A stretch of 64,000 nt of DNA from Streptomyces thermodiastaticus (GCF_014656135.1 NZ_BNBV01000024.1:34580-98579); one strand, 5' to 3'. Positions 1 through 9,644 are shown, numbered from the stretch's first letter. Notes: generated by a model not told the origin, from the letters alone. Made by a program: numbers and translations.

Positions 1-1
1 C

Positions 2-3000
2 GCCAAGTCGCTGCGCGGCGGCAAGATGGAGGACGTCATCTTCGCCGGCACCACCGGCCGCCCGCCCCTCGGCCGGGCCGAGGTGTCCCTGACCATCGAC
101 AACTCCGACGGCGCGCTGCCCATCGAGTACACCGAGGTCACCATCACGCGGACGATGTTCCGCAACGGCGGCAGCGAGTACCGGATCAACGGCGACACCT
201 GCCGGCTGCTGGACATCCAGGAACTGCTGTCCGACTCCGGCATCGGCCGTGAGATGCACGTCATCGTCGGCCAGGGCCAGCTCGACTCCGTCCTGCACGC
301 CGACCCCTCGGGCCGCCGCGCCTTCATCGAGGAGGCCGCCGGCGTCCTCAAACACCGCAGACGCAAGGAGAAGGCGCTCAGGAAACTGGACGCGATGCAG
401 GCCAACCTCGCCCGCGTCCAGGACCTCACCGACGAGCTGCGCCGCCAGCTCAAACCGCTGGGCCGCCAGGCCGCCGCGGCCCGCAAGGCCGCCGTCATCC
501 AGGCCGACCTGCGCGACGCCCGCCTGCGCCTGCTCGCCGACGACCTCGTACAGCTCCGCGAGGCGCTGCGGGCCGAGATCGCCGACGAGGCGGCCCTGAA
601 GGAACGCAAGGACGCCGCCGAGGCCGAACTGAACAAGGCCCTCCAGCACGAGGCCCTGCTGGAGGAGGAGACCCGCCGGCTCGCCCCGCGCGTGCAGCGC
701 GCCCAGCAGACCTGGTACGAGCTGAGCCGGCTGGCCGAACGCGTCCGCGGCAGCATTTCGCTCGCCGACGCCCGCGTGCACAGCGCCACCACCCAGCCCG
801 TCGAGGAACGCCGCGGACGCGACCCGGAGGACCTGGAACGCGAGGCCGCCCGCATCCGTGACCAGGAAGCCGAACTGGAGGCGGCCCTCCAGGCGGCCCG
901 GCGGGCTCTGGAGGACACCGTCGCCCACCGCGCCGAGCTGGAACGCGAACTCGCCGCCGAGGAACGCCGCCTGAAGGACGTCGCCCGCGCCATCGCCGAC
1001 CGCCGCGAAGGACTGGCGCGGCTCGGCGCCCAGGTGAGCGCGGCCCGCTCGCGCGCCGCTTCCGCGCAGGCCGAGATCGACCGCCTGGCCGCCGCCCGGG
1101 ACGAGGCCCAGGAACGCGCGACGCACGCCCAGGAGGAGTACGAGGCGCTGCGCGCCGAGGTCGACGGAGCCGAGGAGGACGATGACGCGCTCGCCGCGCG
1201 GCACGAGGCGGCGAAGGCGGCGCTCGCCGAGGCGGAGGACGCCCTGGCCGCCGCCCGCGAGGCCGCGGCGGATGCCGAACGCCGCCGGGCCGCCACCCGG
1301 GCCCGTCACGAGGCCCTCGCACTGAACCTGCGCCGCAAGGACGGCACGGGCGCCCTGCTGGAGGCGAAGGACCGCCTCGCCGGCCTGCTCGGCCCGGCCG
1401 CCCGGCTGCTGACCACCGCCCCCGGCAACGAGACCGCGCTGGCCGCCGCCCTCGGCGCCGCCGCGGACGCCGTCGTGGTGGCCACACCCGCCGCGGCCGC
1501 CGACGCCCTGCGCCTGCTGCGCGACCAGGACGCGGGCCGGGCCACCCTGCTCGTCTCCGGAGCGCCGGAGGCGGCCCCTGCCGTCCCGCACACGCCGTCT
1601 CTCGCCCATCCCTTCGCCGCCGACCTGGTCCAGGGGCCCGCCGAGCTGATGCCGGCGGTGCGCCGGCTGCTGCACGGCATCGTGGTCGTGGACACCCTTG
1701 AGGACGCGGAGAAGCTGGTGGCGGCGCACCCCCACCTCACCGCCGTCACCGCCGAGGGTGACCTGTTCGCCGCGCACCTCGCACAGGGAGGGTCGGCCGG
1801 AGCGCCCAGTCTGCTTCAGGTGCAGGCCGCCGTGGACGAGGCGGCCGCGGAGCTGGCGGACCTCGAGGTGCGCTGCGAGGAGCTGACCGAGGCCCGGCAG
1901 CGGGCCGAGGAGCGGCGCGCGCGGTGCGCCGCACTGGTCGAGGAGCTGGGGGAGCGGCGGCGGGCCGCCGACCGGGAGAGGTCGGCCCTCGCCCAGCAGC
2001 TCGGCCGGCTCGCCGGGCAGGCCCGGGGCGCCGCCGGGGAGGCGGAGCGCGCCGCGGCCGCCGCCGCCCGCGCGCAGGAGACGCTCGACGCCGCGCTCGC
2101 CGAGGCCGAGGAACTCGCCGAACGCCTCGCCGTCGCCCAGGAGACGCCCGTCGAGGAGGAGCCCGACACCTCCGTGCGGGACCGGCTCGCCGCCGACGGC
2201 GCCAACGCCCGGCAGACCGAGATGGAGGCCCGCCTCCAGGTCCGCACCCACGAAGAGCGGGTCAAGGCGCTGGCCGGCCGGGCCGACGCGCTGGACCGGG
2301 CCGCCCGCGCCGAACGCGAGGCCCGGGCGCGGGCCGAGCAGCGGCGCGCCCGGCTGCGTCACGAGGCGGCCGTCGCCCGGGCCGTCGCCGCGGGCGCCCG
2401 GCAGCTGCTGGCGCACATCGAGGTCTCCGTGACCCGTGCCGAACAGGAGCGGGCCGCCGCCGAGGCGGCCAAGGAACGGGCGGAGCAGGAGCTGGCCGCC
2501 GCCCGCACCGCGGCCCGCGACCTGAAGACCGAGCTGGACAAGCTGACCGACTCCGTCCACCGCGGCGAGGTGCTCGGCGCCGAGAAACGGCTGCGGATCG
2601 AGCAGCTGGAGACCAAGGCCCTGGAAGAACTCGGCGTGGAACCGTCGGTGCTGGTCGAGGAGTACGGGCCGCACCAGCCGGTGCCGCCCCCGGTGCCCGC
2701 CGACGGCCAGGCGCCGCCCGACGACCCGGACGACCCGCAGGGCCGGCCCCGGCCCTTCGTGCGGGCCGAGCAGGAGAAGCGGCTGAAGGCCGCCGAACGC
2801 GCCTACCAGCAGCTCGGCAAGGTCAACCCGCTGGCGCTGGAGGAGTTCGCGGCGCTGGAGGAACGGCACCGGTTCCTCAGCGAGCAGCTGGAGGACCTGA
2901 AGAAGACACGGGCCGATCTGCTGCGGGTCGTCAAGGAGGTCGACGAGCGCGTCGAGCAGGTCTTCACCGAGGCCTTCCGCGACACCGCGCGCGAGTTCGA

Positions 3001-3406
3001 GGGCGTGTTCAGCCGGCTCTTCCCCGGCGGGGAGGGCCGTCTCGTCCTCACCGACCCGGACGACATGCTCACCACCGGGGTGGACGTGGAGGCCCGCCCG
3101 CCGGGCAAGAAGGTCAAACGGCTGTCCCTGCTCTCCGGCGGGGAGCGCTCGCTGACGGCCGTCGCCCTGCTGGTGTCGATCTTCAAGGCGCGCCCGAGCC
3201 CGTTCTACGTGATGGACGAGGTCGAGGCCGCTCTGGACGACACCAATCTCCAGCGGCTGATCGGGATCATGCGGGAGCTGCAGGAGACCTCGCAGCTCAT
3301 CGTGATCACGCACCAGAAGCGCACCATGGAGGTGGCCGACGCCCTGTACGGCGTGTCCATGCAGGGCGATGGTGTGTCGAAAGTCATCAGCCAGCGGCTG
3401 CGCTGA
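2..3406 (+). CDS. smc: Chromosome partition protein SMC, 3' part
   Basis: SMC is the ATPase of the SMC-ScpAB complex that compacts and segregates newly replicated origins. The reading frame is open from base 2 and the N-terminal Walker A head lies upstream of the window. The visible 1,134 residues start just before a KMEDVIFAGT motif. They continue with a long Ala/Glu/Arg-rich coiled coil, a hinge-like globular stretch around nt 1370-1800, and a second coiled coil. The C-terminal head has the ABC signature LSGGERSLT near nt 3130 and Walker B FYVMDEVEAALDD near nt 3205. The gene is intact at its 3' end. A strong hairpin follows it. Confidence 0.97.
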   Translation, partial: AKSLRGGKMEDVIFAGTTGRPPLGRAEVSLTIDNSDGALPIEYTEVTITRTMFRNGGSEYRINGDTCRLLDIQELLSDSGIGREMHVIVGQGQLDSVLHADPSGRRAFIEEAAGVLKHRRRKEKALRKLDAMQANLARVQDLTDELRRQLKPLGRQAAAARKAAVIQADLRDARLRLLADDLVQLREALRAEIADEAALKERKDAAEAELNKALQHEALLEEETRRLAPRVQRAQQTWYELSRLAERVRGSISLADARVHSATTQPVEERRGRDPEDLEREAARIRDQEAELEAALQAARRALEDTVAHRAELERELAAEERRLKDVARAIADRREGLARLGAQVSAARSRAASAQAEIDRLAAARDEAQERATHAQEEYEALRAEVDGAEEDDDALAARHEAAKAALAEAEDALAAAREAAADAERRRAATRARHEALALNLRRKDGTGALLEAKDRLAGLLGPAARLLTTAPGNETALAAALGAAADAVVVATPAAAADALRLLRDQDAGRATLLVSGAPEAAPAVPHTPSLAHPFAADLVQGPAELMPAVRRLLHGIVVVDTLEDAEKLVAAHPHLTAVTAEGDLFAAHLAQGGSAGAPSLLQVQAAVDEAAAELADLEVRCEELTEARQRAEERRARCAALVEELGERRRAADRERSALAQQLGRLAGQARGAAGEAERAAAAAARAQETLDAALAEAEELAERLAVAQETPVEEEPDTSVRDRLAADGANARQTEMEARLQVRTHEERVKALAGRADALDRAARAEREARARAEQRRARLRHEAAVARAVAAGARQLLAHIEVSVTRAEQERAAAEAAKERAEQELAAARTAARDLKTELDKLTDSVHRGEVLGAEKRLRIEQLETKALEELGVEPSVLVEEYGPHQPVPPPVPADGQAPPDDPDDPQGRPRPFVRAEQEKRLKAAERAYQQLGKVNPLALEEFAALEERHRFLSEQLEDLKKTRADLLRVVKEVDERVEQVFTEAFRDTAREFEGVFSRLFPGGEGRLVLTDPDDMLTTGVDVEARPPGKKVKRLSLLSGGERSLTAVALLVSIFKARPSPFYVMDEVEAALDDTNLQRLIGIMRELQETSQLIVITHQKRTMEVADALYGVSMQGDGVSKVISQRLR

Positions 3407-3436
3407 CACGACCGGTCCACCGCTCCTCCTGACCAA

Positions 3437-3472
3437 CGGCCCCGCCGCGGCCTTCGGAGCGCGGCGGGGCCG
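3437..3472 (+). terminator. Rho-independent-type terminator after smc
   Basis: A 13-bp GC-rich inverted repeat (3437-3449 with 3460-3472) forms a hairpin with a 10-nt loop 30 bp after the smc stop. There is no T-tract, which is usual for Streptomyces terminators. Confidence 0.7.
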
Positions 3473-3603
3473 CCGTACGACCGGCCGGACCATCGCGTGT
3501 TTTTCACATGTCCGGGGTACGCGAGGCTCGCGCTTCCTACGTGATTTCACAAGTTGAATGCAAGTCCGATACGCGAGGGGGCCAACATCACAAGGTTCAA
3601 CTA

Positions 3604-3631
3604 TTGACTTCGAAACTTGAAGGCATAGTCT
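3604..3631 (+). promoter_or_regulatory. Candidate glcP promoter
   Basis: TTGACT (3604-3609) and TAGTCT (3626-3631) are separated by 16 bp and resemble a housekeeping -35/-10 pair 90 bp before the permease start. The surrounding 100 bp is clearly more AT-rich than the flanks. The rest of the 3407-3720 gap holds the smc terminator and no other gene. Confidence 0.5.
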
Positions 3632-3720
3632 CTGCAACGTTGCTTTTACCTTCAGGTCATGCGATCTGAAGCGGATGACCCCCTCCCCGGCAGCGTTGCC
3701 GGTGTGCCCGAGGAGTACAC

Positions 3721-5139
3721 GTGACCAGCACAGCGCAGGCGCCAACACCGCGAGCCGTTACGGCTCATCCCGACCATCTCGGGCACGTCGTCTTCATCGC
3801 TGCGGCGGCCGCCATGGGCGGGTTCCTGTTCGGCTACGACAGCTCCGTGATCAATGGCGCGGTCGAGGCGATACGTGACCGCTACGACATCGGCTCCGCG
3901 GCACTGGCCCAGGTCATCGCGATCGCCCTGATCGGATGCGCCATCGGCGCCGCGGCCGCGGGCCGCATCGCCGACCGGATCGGGCGCATCCGCTGCATGC
4001 AGATCGCCGCCGTCCTGTTCACCGTCAGCGCGGTCGGATCCGCCCTCCCCTTCAGCCTGTGGGACCTCGCCCTGTGGCGTGTCATCGGCGGTTTCGCCAT
4101 CGGTATGGCCTCGGTCATCGGCCCGGCCTACATCGCCGAGGTCGCCCCGCCCGCCTACCGCGGCCGCCTCGGCTCCTTCCAGCAGGCCGCGATCGTCGTC
4201 GGCATCGCCGTCTCCCAGCTGGTCAACTGGGGTCTGCTCAACGCCGCCGACGGCGACCAGCGCGGCAAGCTGATGGGCCTGGAGGCCTGGCAGGTCATGC
4301 TCGGCGTGATGGTCGTCCCGGCCGTCCTGTACGGGCTGCTTTCTTTCGCCATCCCCGAGTCCCCGCGCTTCCTGCTCTCCGTCGGCCGCCGTGACCGCGC
4401 CCGCGAGATCCTCGCCGAGGTCGAGGGCGAGAGCGTCGATCTGGACGCCCGCGTGGCCGAGATCGAGGCCGCGATGAAGAGCGAGCACAAGTCCACCTTC
4501 AAGGACCTGCTCGGCGGCGGCTTCTTCTTCAAGCCGATCGTCTGGATCGGCATCGGCCTGTCGGTCTTCCAGCAGTTCGTCGGCATCAACGTCGCGTTCT
4601 ACTACTCCTCGACGCTGTGGCAGTCGGTCGGCGTCGACCCGACGGACTCGTTCTTCTACTCGTTCACGACCTCGATCATCAACATCGTCGGCACCGTGAT
4701 CGCGATGATCTTCGTGGACCGTGTCGGCCGCAAGCCGCTCGCCGTCATCGGCTCCACCGGCATGGTGATCGGCCTGGCCCTGGAGGCCTGGGCGTTCTCC
4801 TACGACCTGGTCGACGGCAAGCTGCCCGCCACCCAGGGCTGGGTCGCCCTGATCGCCGCCCACGTCTTCGTCCTCTTCTTCGCGCTCTCCTGGGGCGTGG
4901 TCGTGTGGGTCTTCCTCGGCGAGATGTTCCCGAACCGGATCCGCGCCGCCGCCCTGGGCGTGGCCGCCTCCGCGCAGTGGATCGCCAACTGGGCCATCAC
5001 CGCGAGCTTCCCGTCGCTGGCCGACTGGAACCTCTCCGGCACCTACGTGATCTACACGGTCTTCGCCGCGCTCTCCATCCCGTTCGTCCTGAAGTACGTC
5101 AAGGAGACGAAGGGCAAGAAGCTGGAGGAGATGGGCTGA
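3721..5139 (+). CDS. glcP: MFS sugar (glucose) permease
   Basis: This 472-residue major facilitator protein is a sugar/H+ symporter of the inner membrane. It has about 12 hydrophobic segments. Sugar-porter signatures are visible: GYDSSVINGA in TM1, RIADRIGR in loop 2-3, PESPRFLLS after TM6, and QQFVGINVAFYYSS in TM7. The RVGRKPL loop repeat and the PESPRFL box are typical of the family. The start is GTG at 3721, which removes an upstream extension lacking sequence bias. In S. coelicolor the permease next to smc is GlcP, the main glucose importer feeding glucose kinase. The symbol rests on that synteny and on family similarity. Substrate specificity is inferred. Confidence 0.85.
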   Translation: MTSTAQAPTPRAVTAHPDHLGHVVFIAAAAAMGGFLFGYDSSVINGAVEAIRDRYDIGSAALAQVIAIALIGCAIGAAAAGRIADRIGRIRCMQIAAVLFTVSAVGSALPFSLWDLALWRVIGGFAIGMASVIGPAYIAEVAPPAYRGRLGSFQQAAIVVGIAVSQLVNWGLLNAADGDQRGKLMGLEAWQVMLGVMVVPAVLYGLLSFAIPESPRFLLSVGRRDRAREILAEVEGESVDLDARVAEIEAAMKSEHKSTFKDLLGGGFFFKPIVWIGIGLSVFQQFVGINVAFYYSSTLWQSVGVDPTDSFFYSFTTSIINIVGTVIAMIFVDRVGRKPLAVIGSTGMVIGLALEAWAFSYDLVDGKLPATQGWVALIAAHVFVLFFALSWGVVVWVFLGEMFPNRIRAAALGVAASAQWIANWAITASFPSLADWNLSGTYVIYTVFAALSIPFVLKYVKETKGKKLEEMG

Positions 5140-5210
5140 GCCGACCGGCCTGCCCACACGAACCCGGGGAGAAGGGCCACAGGACCCCGCTGCCCCTCTC
5201 CTCGCACTGT

Positions 5211-5250
5211 GCGCCGCCCCCGCCCGGCACCCCGCCGGCGGGGGCGGCGC
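5211..5250 (+). terminator. Terminator after glcP
   Basis: A long GC-rich palindrome (GCGCCGCCCCCGCC arm at 5211, mirrored up to 5250) lies 70 bp downstream of the glcP stop and is followed by a pyrimidine-rich run. Confidence 0.65.
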
Positions 5251-5826
5251 TTCTTCGTCTCCGCTTCTTCCTCTCCGCTCTTTCGTCCACGCTTGGTCGC
5301 CCGTGCTCCGCGTCGCCGCTCGTCGTCTCCGCGCACGGCCCGGGCACGGCTCGCGCACGGCCCGGGCACGCGAGCGCCCACAGCTCCGTCCTGATCCCCT
5401 TCCGGCACGTTAGGGCGCGGCACGTGCGGGCGCGCGGTTCGGGGGGCGTCCCGTTGCTCCTTTGCGTCGACGCCTGCGGAGCGCCGGGGATCGGGGGAGG
5501 CAGGGGAGGAAGGGACAACCACGGCGCCGGGGATCGGGGGAGGCAGGGAAAGAAGAGACGACTACGCCCCGAGCCGCGCGAAGCTGGTCGTGCCCCCGCC
5601 CCACCGCACACGCGTCCTGACGTACACGGCGGAGGAGCGCCCTGACGCACGGCCAAGGACCTGGACGCCGCCGGCCGGCGGTCCCCGTACGACCGCACCG
5701 GACCGAACCCAACCGAACCGGCCCGCACCCCGGCGCCCGCACCGGACCGCAGGTGTCCGGGACGGGGACTGCCCGCCCGGCCGGCCGAGCCGTACAAGCC
5801 GCAGCCGTGTACGAACATCCGTCTCC
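5251..5826. other. Gene-free interval between glcP and the NCS1 permease
   Basis: I see no coding region with Streptomyces-like third-position bias in this stretch. It holds two copies of CGCGCACGGCCCGGGCACG near 5332 and 5352, and a 25-bp direct repeat listed separately. Both flanking genes are convergent, so it is a 3'-3' interval. Confidence 0.5.
5481..5548. repeat. 25-bp direct repeat, two copies
   Basis: The 25 bp at 5481-5505 are repeated exactly at 5524-5548, a 43-bp period. The unit begins GCGCCGGGGATC. It lies in non-coding DNA between convergent genes. No function is apparent. Confidence 0.7.
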
Positions 5827-5882
5827 CCGCATACGGACGTCCCCCTCCCACCGAGAGGCAAGAGGGGGACGTCCGTATGCGG
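5827..5882 (-). terminator. 21-bp perfect hairpin after the NCS1 permease
   Basis: Bases 5827-5847 are the exact reverse complement of 5862-5882, with a 14-nt loop. The hairpin sits 28 bp past the stop of the leftward permease gene, so it most likely terminates it. It could act in both directions. Confidence 0.75.
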
Positions 5883-5909
5883 AAATGGGGGGCGGACCGT
5901 ACCCGGTCG

Positions 5910-7373
5910 TCAGACGCGCACGGCGGACTCCGTCCGGGCGGCGGACTCGGCGGCGGCGTCCGCAGGGGACGAGGTGACCACCGCCGGCTTGGGCAGCACC
6001 AGGTACAGCACACCGGAGATCACGACGGTGGCCACCCAGCCGAGGCCGTACTCACCGATGACGTTGTTGTTCGCCAGCGGGCCGGTGAACCAGTCGGAGG
6101 TGGTGAACATCAGGCCCGCGATCAGGCCGATCGCCCAGGAAGCCACGGCGGCGGGGGAGAAGCCGCCGGTGTACCAGTAGGCGCTGGTGCGCGTGGTGTC
6201 GGCCATGGCGCGGCCGTCGTACTCGGTGCGCCGCAGCATGTCGGCGCCGAAGACGCCCACCCAGGCGGAGAAGGCGACCGCGAGCAGCGACAGGAAGGCG
6301 ATGAACGAGCCCATGAAGCTGGTCGCGGCCAGCATCAGCACGCCGCCGAAGCCCAGCGAGATCACGGCGTTGACCGACACCGCCCAGTGACGGGGGATCC
6401 GGAAGCCCAGGGTCTGCGCGGTGAAGCCCGCCGAGTACATCGACATCGCGTTGATCAGCAGCATGCCGATCAGGGCGATCAGCAGGTACGGCACCGCGAT
6501 CCAGGTGGGCAGGATCTCGCCGAGGAAGGACACCGGGTCGGAGGCCGAGGCCAGGTCGGGCGTGGAGACCGCCATGACCGTGCCCATGAGCACCATGGGC
6601 AGCACGACGATGCCGGCGCCGCCCACCGAGTGGCCCACGATCGCCTTGGACGACGCGGTGCGCGGCAGGTAGCGCGTGAAGTCCGGCGCGGTCGGGATCC
6701 AGCTGACGCCGCCCGCCGCGATCATGCCGATGCCGGTGATGACCGCCGCGGCCGAGCCGGCGGGGCGGGAGAACACCTTCGACCAGTCGGTGTCCACGAT
6801 CAGGTACACCAGGACCAGCACCGAGAACAGACCGAAGAGATAGGTCGCGTACGTGTTGCACTTCTGGACGGCGTTGATGCCGAGCCCGGAGATCGCGAAG
6901 GTCGCGACGACGAAGGCCAGCAGCATCACGATGTCCAGCACGCTGTTGGTCTTCAGTCCGAACAGGATGTCCAGGACGGTGAGCAGGGCGTAGGCGCCGG
7001 TGACCGCGTTGATCGTCTCCCAGCCCCAGCGGGCCACCCAGATCACCGCGCCGGGCAGCAGGTTGCCGCGCTGCCCGAACACCGCGCGGGACAGCGCCAT
7101 GCCGGGCGCGCCGCCGCGCTTGCCCGCGATGCCGATCAGGCCGACCAGGCCGTAGGACACCACCGGCGCCGCGACGGCGCAGACGACCGCCTGCCAGAAG
7201 GAGAGGTGGTAGGCGACGACGAGACTCGCGCCCATGGTGAGCAGCAGCACGCTGATGTTGGCGCCGACCCAGGTGGGGAACAGTTCGCGGGTCCGGCCGG
7301 TGCGCTCGGCGTCAGGTACCTGTTCGATGCCGCGCGTTTCCAGAGCGCCTTCGGCCTGGACGGTCTTGCTCAT
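5910..7373 (-). CDS. NCS1-family permease (cytosine/purine type)
   Basis: This 487-residue membrane protein has about 12 hydrophobic segments. Motifs of nucleobase-cation-symport-1 transporters include FPTWVGANISVLLLTMGASL in TM1, SRAVFGQRGN, and PTAPDFTRYLP after TM6. The family imports cytosine, purines, allantoin or related bases with Na+ or H+. The exact substrate cannot be read from the sequence, so I give no symbol. The start ATG at 7373 (MSKTVQAEG) is chosen because the upstream extension has no family match. It is divergent from ftsY, with 255 bp between them for both promoters. Confidence 0.85.
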   Translation of the reverse strand: MSKTVQAEGALETRGIEQVPDAERTGRTRELFPTWVGANISVLLLTMGASLVVAYHLSFWQAVVCAVAAPVVSYGLVGLIGIAGKRGGAPGMALSRAVFGQRGNLLPGAVIWVARWGWETINAVTGAYALLTVLDILFGLKTNSVLDIVMLLAFVVATFAISGLGINAVQKCNTYATYLFGLFSVLVLVYLIVDTDWSKVFSRPAGSAAAVITGIGMIAAGGVSWIPTAPDFTRYLPRTASSKAIVGHSVGGAGIVVLPMVLMGTVMAVSTPDLASASDPVSFLGEILPTWIAVPYLLIALIGMLLINAMSMYSAGFTAQTLGFRIPRHWAVSVNAVISLGFGGVLMLAATSFMGSFIAFLSLLAVAFSAWVGVFGADMLRRTEYDGRAMADTTRTSAYWYTGGFSPAAVASWAIGLIAGLMFTTSDWFTGPLANNNVIGEYGLGWVATVVISGVLYLVLPKPAVVTSSPADAAAESAARTESAVRV

Positions 7374-7628
7374 GGAGAAAAATCCGTGCCTTGTCGTGAG
7401 GTGTGGGGGGCGGTTGTGCGAGTGGGGGGAGGAGAGGACGCCGCTGTGGCGGCACACCGCGGCCCAGCGTTGCCGTCCGGACTCTACGCGTGTTGATCCT
7501 CGGGTGCCATCGTACTTTGAGCCTACTCACGGCTGTACGTGGCCTTTGTCTCTTGGCGGAAGCCACAAACGGTGGGGCAAGCCACAAACGGCCTTCGGCC
7601 ATGGCCCATGGCTGATACTGGACGCGTT

Positions 7629-8840
7629 ATGGAAACCATCATCCTTGCTGTAGTCATCGCCGTGGTGGTGCTCGGCGCGCTCGGCGGGCTCGTCGTCGGC
7701 AGCCGGCGGCGCAAGCCACCGGTCGCACCGCCGCCCAGCCCCCCTGACCTCACCGCACCCGAGGCCGAGCCGCACGTCGGCGAAGAGGCCGAGACGCCGC
7801 GCGACGAGCCGCGGCGGACGATCGAGGAGGTGGACCTTCCGGAGGCCTCCGCGCCCACCGCCGTGGAGGAGCCGCCGGTCGTCGAAGAACTCGCCGCGCC
7901 GCCGATCGAGATCCCCGAGCCGACGGCCGGCCGTCTGGTCCGGCTGCGCGCCCGGCTGTCCCGGTCGCAGAACGCCCTGGGCAAGGGCCTGCTCACCCTG
8001 CTGTCCCGCGAGCACCTCGACGAGGACACCTGGGAGGAGATCGAGGACACCCTGCTCACCGCCGACGTCGGTGTGCAGGCCACACAGGAGCTGGTCGAGC
8101 GGCTGCGCGAGCGGGTCCGGGTGCTGGGCACCCGCACCCCGGAGGAGCTGCGCGGACTGCTGCGCGAGGAGCTGCTCACCCTGATCGGCCCTGACATGGA
8201 CCGCACGGTGCGCACCGAGCCGGACACCGGCAAGCCGGGCATCGTGATGGTCGTCGGCGTCAACGGCACCGGCAAGACCACCACCACCGGCAAGCTGGCC
8301 CGCGTCCTGGTGGCCGACGGCCGCAGCGTGGTGCTCGGCGCCGCCGACACCTTCCGTGCCGCCGCCGCCGACCAGCTGCAGACCTGGGGCGAGCGGGTCG
8401 GCGCCCACACCGTGCGCGGCCCGGAGGGCGGGGACCCCGCCTCCGTCGCCTTCGACGCGGTCAAGGAGGGCAAGGAGCTGGGCGCCGACGTGGTGCTCAT
8501 CGACACCGCCGGCCGACTGCACACCAAGACCGGCCTGATGGACGAGCTGGGCAAGGTCAAGCGGGTCGTCGAGAAGCACGCCCCGCTGGACGAGGTGCTG
8601 CTGGTCCTGGACGCCACCACCGGTCAGAACGGACTGGTGCAGGCCCGCGTCTTCGCGGAGGTCGTGGACATCACCGGCATCGTGCTCACCAAGCTCGACG
8701 GTACGGCCAAGGGCGGCATCGTCGTCTCGGTCCAGCGCGAGCTGGGCGTCCCGGTCAAGCTGGTCGGACTCGGCGAGGGCGCGGACGACCTCGCCCCGTT
8801 CGAGCCGGAGGCGTTCGTTGACGCCCTCATCGGCGACTGA
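7629..8840 (+). CDS. ftsY: Signal recognition particle receptor FtsY
   Basis: FtsY docks the SRP-ribosome complex at the membrane and is an SRP-type GTPase. The 403-residue protein begins with one hydrophobic segment (METIILAVVIAVVVLGALGG), a membrane anchor typical of actinobacterial FtsY, then an acidic Pro/Glu-rich A domain to about residue 100. The NG domain follows: G1 GVNGTGKTTTT near nt 8257, an AADTFRAAAADQL motif, DTAGRL near 8498, and TKLDGTAKGG near 8689. The start ATG at 7629 is preferred over upstream in-frame starts because it begins exactly at the anchor. Its partner ffh lies 7.5 kb downstream. Confidence 0.96.
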   Translation: METIILAVVIAVVVLGALGGLVVGSRRRKPPVAPPPSPPDLTAPEAEPHVGEEAETPRDEPRRTIEEVDLPEASAPTAVEEPPVVEELAAPPIEIPEPTAGRLVRLRARLSRSQNALGKGLLTLLSREHLDEDTWEEIEDTLLTADVGVQATQELVERLRERVRVLGTRTPEELRGLLREELLTLIGPDMDRTVRTEPDTGKPGIVMVVGVNGTGKTTTTGKLARVLVADGRSVVLGAADTFRAAAADQLQTWGERVGAHTVRGPEGGDPASVAFDAVKEGKELGADVVLIDTAGRLHTKTGLMDELGKVKRVVEKHAPLDEVLLVLDATTGQNGLVQARVFAEVVDITGIVLTKLDGTAKGGIVVSVQRELGVPVKLVGLGEGADDLAPFEPEAFVDALIGD

Positions 8841-8875
8841 CCGGCCGGCACCGGCCGATCGCCTCGCCCCGCACC

Positions 8876-8922
8876 ACGGCGCCCGCTCCCCTGATCACCA
8901 CGGAAAGGGGAGCGGGCGCCGT
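8876..8922. terminator. Bidirectional terminator between ftsY and the primase-like gene
   Basis: The 16-bp arms at 8876-8891 and 8907-8922 are perfectly complementary. The genes are convergent. The stop codon of the leftward gene (8895-8897) lies inside the loop, so the right arm is part of that gene's coding sequence. Confidence 0.75.
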
Positions 8923-9644
8923 CGTGTGCCGGGGCTCCTGCGCCGGTCGGTGCGCGCGGACCGGGTGACCGGGGACGGGCCCTGCGCCCGGGACCGGTGG
9001 GCGACGTACGCCAGAGTGCCCAGCAGCAGACGTGCCTGCGGCGGCCTCGCCGCGTGCAGGTCCGGCGGACGCAGCCAGCGGACGGGGCCGCGGCCGCCGC
9101 GGTCGGAGGGCGGCGCGGTCAGATAGTGGCCGGCGCCCAGCCCGCGCAGGTCCAGCGAGGCGGGGTCGTCCCAGCCCATGCGGTACAGCAGGCCGGGCAG
9201 CCGGGCCGCCGACCCGGGGGCGACGAAGAAGTGGGCGCGGCCGTCCGGGCCGGCCGTCACCGGACCCAGGGGCAGACCCATGCGCTCCATACGGGCCAGC
9301 GCCCGTCGTGCGGTGGACTCGGCGACCTCGATCGCGTCGAAGGCGCGCCCGAGCGCGAACATCACCGTGCCTCCCGGCTTGCCGGCCCAGGCCCGGGTGG
9401 CCTGGGCCGGCGTGGCGCCCGCCGGGACCTCGGGGGTGGACTGAAGGGGGTGCGCGCCGGGGGCGGGGCAGCTGCTGCGGCCGCAGGAGCAGGCCCCGGC
9501 GACGGCCCGTGCGCCGCGCACCACGTCCCAGCCCCACAGGCTGGTGTACTCGGCCACCGCCGTGCACTCCGCGGAGCGGTACGACCGGCCGCGTCGCCGA
9601 GTGCCGGTGCGGATCTCGCGCATCCCGCCGATCGTGAAGCCCAT
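8895..9644 (-). CDS. Bifunctional DNA primase/polymerase N-terminal-type protein
   Basis: The 249-residue protein resembles the stand-alone prim-pol N-terminal domain proteins common in Streptomyces. Supporting stretches are SLWGWDVVRGARAV, CSCGRSSCPAPGAHPL (a Cys cluster followed by the PGAHP element of prim-pols), the WAGKPGGTVMFALG strand and HFFVAPGSAARL. Catalytic activity is not obvious from the sequence. The family is usually annotated by domain only. The start ATG at 9644 has a GGAGG Shine-Dalgarno 6 bp upstream. It is divergent from nsdA. A role in replication or repair is inference. Confidence 0.7.
   Translation of the reverse strand: MGFTIGGMREIRTGTRRRGRSYRSAECTAVAEYTSLWGWDVVRGARAVAGACSCGRSSCPAPGAHPLQSTPEVPAGATPAQATRAWAGKPGGTVMFALGRAFDAIEVAESTARRALARMERMGLPLGPVTAGPDGRAHFFVAPGSAARLPGLLYRMGWDDPASLDLRGLGAGHYLTAPPSDRGGRGPVRWLRPPDLHAARPPQARLLLGTLAYVAHRSRAQGPSPVTRSARTDRRRSPGTRRRPLPFPW

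Noticed and set aside
3652..5358. 568-codon minus-strand frame across glcP
   Set aside because: Antisense of a well-supported permease gene. Its Asp/Gly/His-rich composition is typical of Streptomyces shadow frames.
5877..7496. 539-codon plus-strand frame across the NCS1 permease
   Set aside because: Antisense shadow. The minus-strand permease has clear family motifs and membrane segments.
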